From RGIG1959 sp045637645 (lineage in GTDB: Bacteria > Bacillota > Clostridia > Oscillospirales > Acutalibacteraceae), in the NCBI GenBank assembly GCA_045637645.1, contig JAZTZV010000088.1, forward strand, positions 1-5,661: 5,661 nucleotides of DNA, written 5' to 3'. A program made the position numbers and the translations under genes. This document shows positions 1 to 5,661 of the stretch, piece by piece (position 1 is the first letter of the stretch; each line of letters begins with the position of its first letter). The notes beneath the pieces are model-generated. The model was not told the origin of the DNA, ran no database searches, and saw only the letters and a list, made by a program, of their open reading frames with translations.

Positions 1-61
1 GGATTTGTCTTCCTAAGACCGCTTGGCCTCCGACTTCTGCGGGACGATTCGTCTTCTCCTC

Positions 62-94
62 GACGACCCGCGTTGTCGCGAGGCAACGGTCGTC
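62..94. repeat. Weak imperfect hairpin in the left-edge noncoding region
   Basis: GACGAC (62-67) pairs with GTCGTC (89-94) and CGTTG (71-75) with CAACG (84-88), with a 3-base bulge at 68-70 and an 8-base loop. The loop contains the short palindrome TCGCGA. It could be part of a structured RNA or a repeat cluster, or chance in GC-rich DNA. An alternative pairing of 49-53 with 62-66 competes with it. Confidence 0.3.
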
Positions 95-130
95 CGCAAG
101 AACGACAAACGGCACCGATTTCAGAAACTA

Positions 131-164
131 CCGATACGGCGGGCAGAGTCTGCCCGCCCTACGG
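131..164. repeat. GC-rich near-perfect palindrome, REP-like
   Basis: GGCGGGCAGA at 138-147 is the exact inverse of 149-158 around a single central G at 148. As a hairpin this gives a stem of at least 8 pairs with a 5-base loop. Beyond a C-C mismatch the symmetry goes on: 135-136 can pair with 160-161 and 131-133 with 162-164, leaving one bulged A. There is no T run next to it on either strand, so it is not an ordinary terminator. The form resembles dispersed extragenic palindromes (REP-like elements); copy number cannot be judged from one window. Confidence 0.6.
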
Positions 165-189
165 ACACGCCATAGGTTTGTGTTCACCA

Positions 190-211
190 CCTCCCCTTGC
201 TTCAAGGGAGG
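190..211. repeat. Imperfect inverted repeat between terminator and palindrome
   Basis: CCTCCCCTTG (190-199) is the inverse of CAAGGGAGG (203-211) apart from one extra C, which would form a bulge; the loop is 3 bases. No T run follows in either direction. From memory, similar CCTCCCTTG/CAAGGGAGG hairpins recur between genes in gut Clostridia genomes, but this was not checked. It lies 21 bases beyond the A/T run of the rpoC terminator, so it would be transcribed only by readthrough. Confidence 0.5.
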
Positions 212-232
212 CTTGCGCTTGAAACCCCGAAC

Positions 233-268
233 AAAAAAACAGAGCCGTTCGGATGAACGGCTCTGTTT
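233..268 (-). terminator. Rho-independent terminator of the rpoBC operon
   Basis: A perfect inverted repeat pairs 237-250 with 255-268 (14 base pairs, core CAGAGCCGTTC with GAACGGCTCTG) around a 4-base loop. On the minus strand it is followed by a run of seven T (plus-strand A at 233-239), three of which can join the stem. It starts 8 bases after the rpoC stop codon. The T run is on the minus-strand side only, so it acts on transcripts coming from rpoC. This marks rpoC as the last gene of the operon, unless readthrough occurs. Confidence 0.95.
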
Positions 269-276
269 GAGACACA

Positions 277-3885
<3,609 letters not shown>

Positions 3886-3894
3886 GTGTTTCGC

Positions 3895-3901
3895 CCTCCC
3901 T
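3895..3901 (-). promoter_or_regulatory. Ribosome binding site of rpoC
   Basis: On the minus strand the rpoB-rpoC gap contains AGGGAGG, a strong match to the anti-Shine-Dalgarno sequence. It lies 9 bases from the first ATG (3885) and 12 from the second (3882), which favours the first as start. It falls entirely inside the 20-base gap after the rpoB TAA. The gap leaves no room for a separate promoter or terminator, so the two genes are one transcription unit. Confidence 0.88.
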
Positions 3902-3905
3902 ATTC

Positions 3906-5661
3906 TTATTCATCATCGTCGCCGAAGGACAACATATCGCCGAACAAATCGTCGGTATCAAAGCTGTCTTCGTCGACTTCTTCCACGCCGTAGCCGGTGA
4001 GTTCATTCTCATCGGTGACCGTGCGGAACACTTCGTCATCCACAGGTGCAAGACCCATGTCATCATCCTCAAAGGTTTGGCTCAGGTCGATCACTTCTTG
4101 GTACTTGTTGAGCACCTTGATGTCAAGACCGAGCGATTGCAATTCTTTCACAAGCACCTTGAAGGACTCGGGGATACCCGATTGCGGGACGTTGAGACCC
4201 TTGACGATGGACTCGTAGGTCTTCACGCGGCCCGTCATATCGTCGGACTTCACGGTGAGGATTTCTTGCAAGGTGTACGCCGCACCGTAAGCCTCGAGCG
4301 CCCAGACTTCCATTTCGCCGAAACGTTGGCCGCCGAACTGGGCTTTACCGCCGAGAGGCTGTTGGGTCACGAGCGAGTACGGACCGGTCGAACGGGCGTG
4401 GATCTTATCGTCGACCAAGTGGTGCAGTTTGAGGAAGTACATATAACCGACGGTGACGGGGTTGTCGAACGGTTCGCCGGTGCGACCGTCAAACAATTGC
4501 GTCTTACCGTTGCGGTTTTTGCCCGCTTGCTCAAGCAGCTCTTGAATGTCTTGTTCGTGAGCGCCGTCGAAAACGGGAGTCATCACTTTAAAGCCGAGCG
4601 CCGCCGCGGCATAGCCGAGGTGCACTTCAAGAACCTGACCGATGTTCATACGAGACGGAACACCGAGGGGGTTCAACACAATGTCAAGCGGACGACCGTC
4701 GGGCAGGAACGGCATATCCTCGCTCGGGAGGATGCGGGAAACGACACCCTTGTTACCGTGGCGACCCGCCATCTTATCGCCGACGCTGATCTTACGTTTT
4801 TGTCCGATCTAGCAGCGCACGCCCATGTTGACGCCGGGGCTGAGTTCATCGCAGTTCTCGCGGGTGAAGACCTTGACGTCCACCACGATGCCGTACTCGC
4901 CGTGCGGCACATGGAGAGAGGTGTCACGCACTTCACGCGCTTTTTCGCCGAAGATGGCGCGCAGTAAGCGCTCTTCAGCGGTCAGCTCGGTCTCGCCCTT
5001 CGGGGTCACCTTACCGACCAGAATATCACCCGAGCGGACTTCCGCACCGATGCGGATGATGCCGCGCTCGTCGAGGTCTTTCAGCGCATCTTCGCCGACG
5101 TTGGGGATGTCGCGCGTGATTTCCTCGGGACCAAGCTTCGTATCGCGGGATTCGACTTCATATTCCTCAATGTGGATCGAGGTGAAGACGTCGTCACGGA
5201 CAATCTTTTCGTTGATGAGAACGGCGTCCTCGTAGTTATAACCTTCCCAGGTCATGAAGCCGATGAGCACGTTCTTACCGAGTGCGATCTCACCGTTGCA
5301 GGTCGCGGGGCCGTCCGCGATCACGTCGCGCTCCTCCACGTGTTGACCGACTTCCACGACGGGACGTTGGTTCACGCAGGTGCCTTGGTTGGAACGCGAG
5401 AACTTGAGGATCTCGTAGGTATCGATGTTGCCGTTGTCGTCGCGGCGCACCATGACGCGGTCAGCCGACACAGCGGTGACGGTACCGGCGGTCTTCGCCA
5501 GCACGCAGACGCCCGAGTCGACGCCTGCTTTGTATTCCATACCGGTGCCGACGATGGGCGACTCGGTCTTGAGAAGCGGCACGGCTTGACGTTGCATGTT
5601 CGAGCCCATGAGCGCACGGTTGGCGTCATCGTTCTCGAGGAAGGGAATCATCGCCGTTGCG
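3906..5661 (-). CDS. rpoB: DNA-directed RNA polymerase subunit beta (RpoB), 5'-truncated by window edge and interrupted by an in-frame amber codon
   Basis: Beta is the second catalytic subunit of RNA polymerase. Only the C-terminal half is present, 584 codon positions; the N-terminal half lies beyond the right edge. The ATG at 5649-5651 is internal, because the frame is open upstream (Ala-Thr-Ala) and the peptide matches mid-protein beta sequence. Landmarks in order: PFLENDDANRALMGSNMQRQ; the acidic pair in GYNYEDAV (codons at 5226-5231, equivalent to E. coli Glu813 and Asp814); TKLGPEEIT; VGKVTPKGET; the lysine motif GDKMAGRHGNKG (codons about 4749-4781); LNPLGVPSRMNIGQ; PVFDG; HARSTGPYSLVTQQPLGG; RFGEMEVWALEAYGAA; then an acidic, variable tail. 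The short link between VDVKVFTREN and the lysine motif shows that the E. coli-type insertion is absent. A TAG at 4809-4811 splits the frame into 283 codons before and 300 after. Both halves are in one frame and conserved, so I annotate one gene. If the stop is real and not suppressed, the protein would lack its active-site lysines and clamp anchor. Normal stop TAA. Confidence 0.96.
4809..4811 (-). other. In-frame TAG (amber) codon within rpoB
   Basis: The codons read Val-Arg-Cys, TAG, Ile-Gly-Gln-Lys-Arg-Lys, then GDKMAGRHGNKG. The TAG occupies the place of a tyrosine that is nearly invariant in bacterial beta subunits (about E. coli Tyr1053, counted back from Lys1065). One base, C instead of G or A at plus position 4809, turns a Tyr codon into the stop. 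There is no frame change. Both annotated genes end with TAA and rpoC contains no TAG, so the window gives no support for a reassigned amber codon. A base-calling or assembly error, or a rare defective variant, is most likely. Confidence 0.95.

Larger units (their letters stand above)
1..232. other. Intergenic region without a supportable gene
   Basis: No ATG occurs on either strand in bases 1-130. The only minus-strand ATG further in (171-173) reaches a stop after four codons. Plus frame 1 is open from the edge to the TGA at 220-222, but its product is Arg/Pro/Ser-rich, has no recognisable motif and runs through both palindromes. On the minus strand, a frame open from 127 to the edge has no good start. 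Genes that commonly follow rpoC in Bacillota, such as rpsL, are not seen. What the region does hold is three inverted repeats (62-94, 131-164, 190-211), consistent with a repeat-bearing spacer. Confidence 0.6.

Noticed and set aside
1..50. tRNA-like stretch on the minus strand (GGCCAAGCGGT resembles a D arm)
   Set aside because: The D-stem does not pair properly, no acceptor or anticodon stem with a 7-base loop forms, and the rest would lie outside the window.
1..127. Start of the next operon gene on the minus strand (open frame from 127 to the edge)
   Set aside because: Only a GTG without Shine-Dalgarno is available, and the peptide does not resemble RpsL or other proteins usual at this locus.
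1..222. Plus-strand frame open from the left edge to a TGA at 220-222
   Set aside because: It has no ATG, a biased Arg/Pro/Ser composition, no motif, and passes through two palindromes, as expected for a chance frame in GC-rich DNA.
3906..4772. A separate 288-residue protein starting at MAGRHGNKG
   Set aside because: It is the RpoB C-terminus, in the same frame as the upstream part. No convincing ribosome binding site precedes the ATG, and starting there would remove the Lys of GDKM.
4077..4967. 296-codon open frame on the plus strand opposite rpoB
   Set aside because: Same codon-register effect. It would start at a TTG with no support, and it ends at the complement of a Leu TTA codon.
4809..5651. 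A separate 280-residue protein ending in NMGVRC
   Set aside because: It is the middle of RpoB cut by the amber codon and the window edge. Its first Met is internal, as the frame is open upstream with matching RpoB residues.

Overview
The window holds the end of an rpoB-rpoC operon, all read from the minus strand (right to left). It contains the C-terminal half of RNA polymerase subunit beta (rpoB, running off the right edge), a 20-base gap with a strong Shine-Dalgarno site, a complete beta' subunit gene (rpoC, 1202 codons), and an intrinsic terminator right after the rpoC stop. The last ~230 bases at the left edge have no convincing gene and hold several inverted repeats.

The proteins suggest a member of the Bacillota, probably a moderately GC-rich, Clostridia-like organism. 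RpoC has the usual Bacillota length, and its trigger loop lacks the large insertion found in Proteobacteria. RpoB is compact, lacking the insertion that in E. coli lies just upstream of the catalytic lysine region, and it ends in a lineage-variable acidic tail. I cannot name a genus from this. The sequence looks like a metagenome or draft contig, but that is a guess.

The two genes encode the two large catalytic subunits of the same enzyme. All major landmarks are visible: the NADFDGDQM catalytic-magnesium motif, both zinc sites, bridge helix and trigger loop in RpoC, and the E-D pair, the GDKMAGRHGNKG lysines and the HARSTG segment in RpoB.

The one clear anomaly is an in-frame amber codon (TAG, 4809-4811) in rpoB. 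It sits where a tyrosine is expected, 11 residues before the first catalytic lysine of GDKMAGRHGNKG. Homology continues in the same frame on both sides, so a single-base change or error is the simplest reading. I see no new biological system here. The remaining points of interest are the repeat-rich intergenic tail and an extreme codon bias: no TTA, CTA or TCA codon anywhere in rpoC, which creates a huge spurious antisense reading frame.
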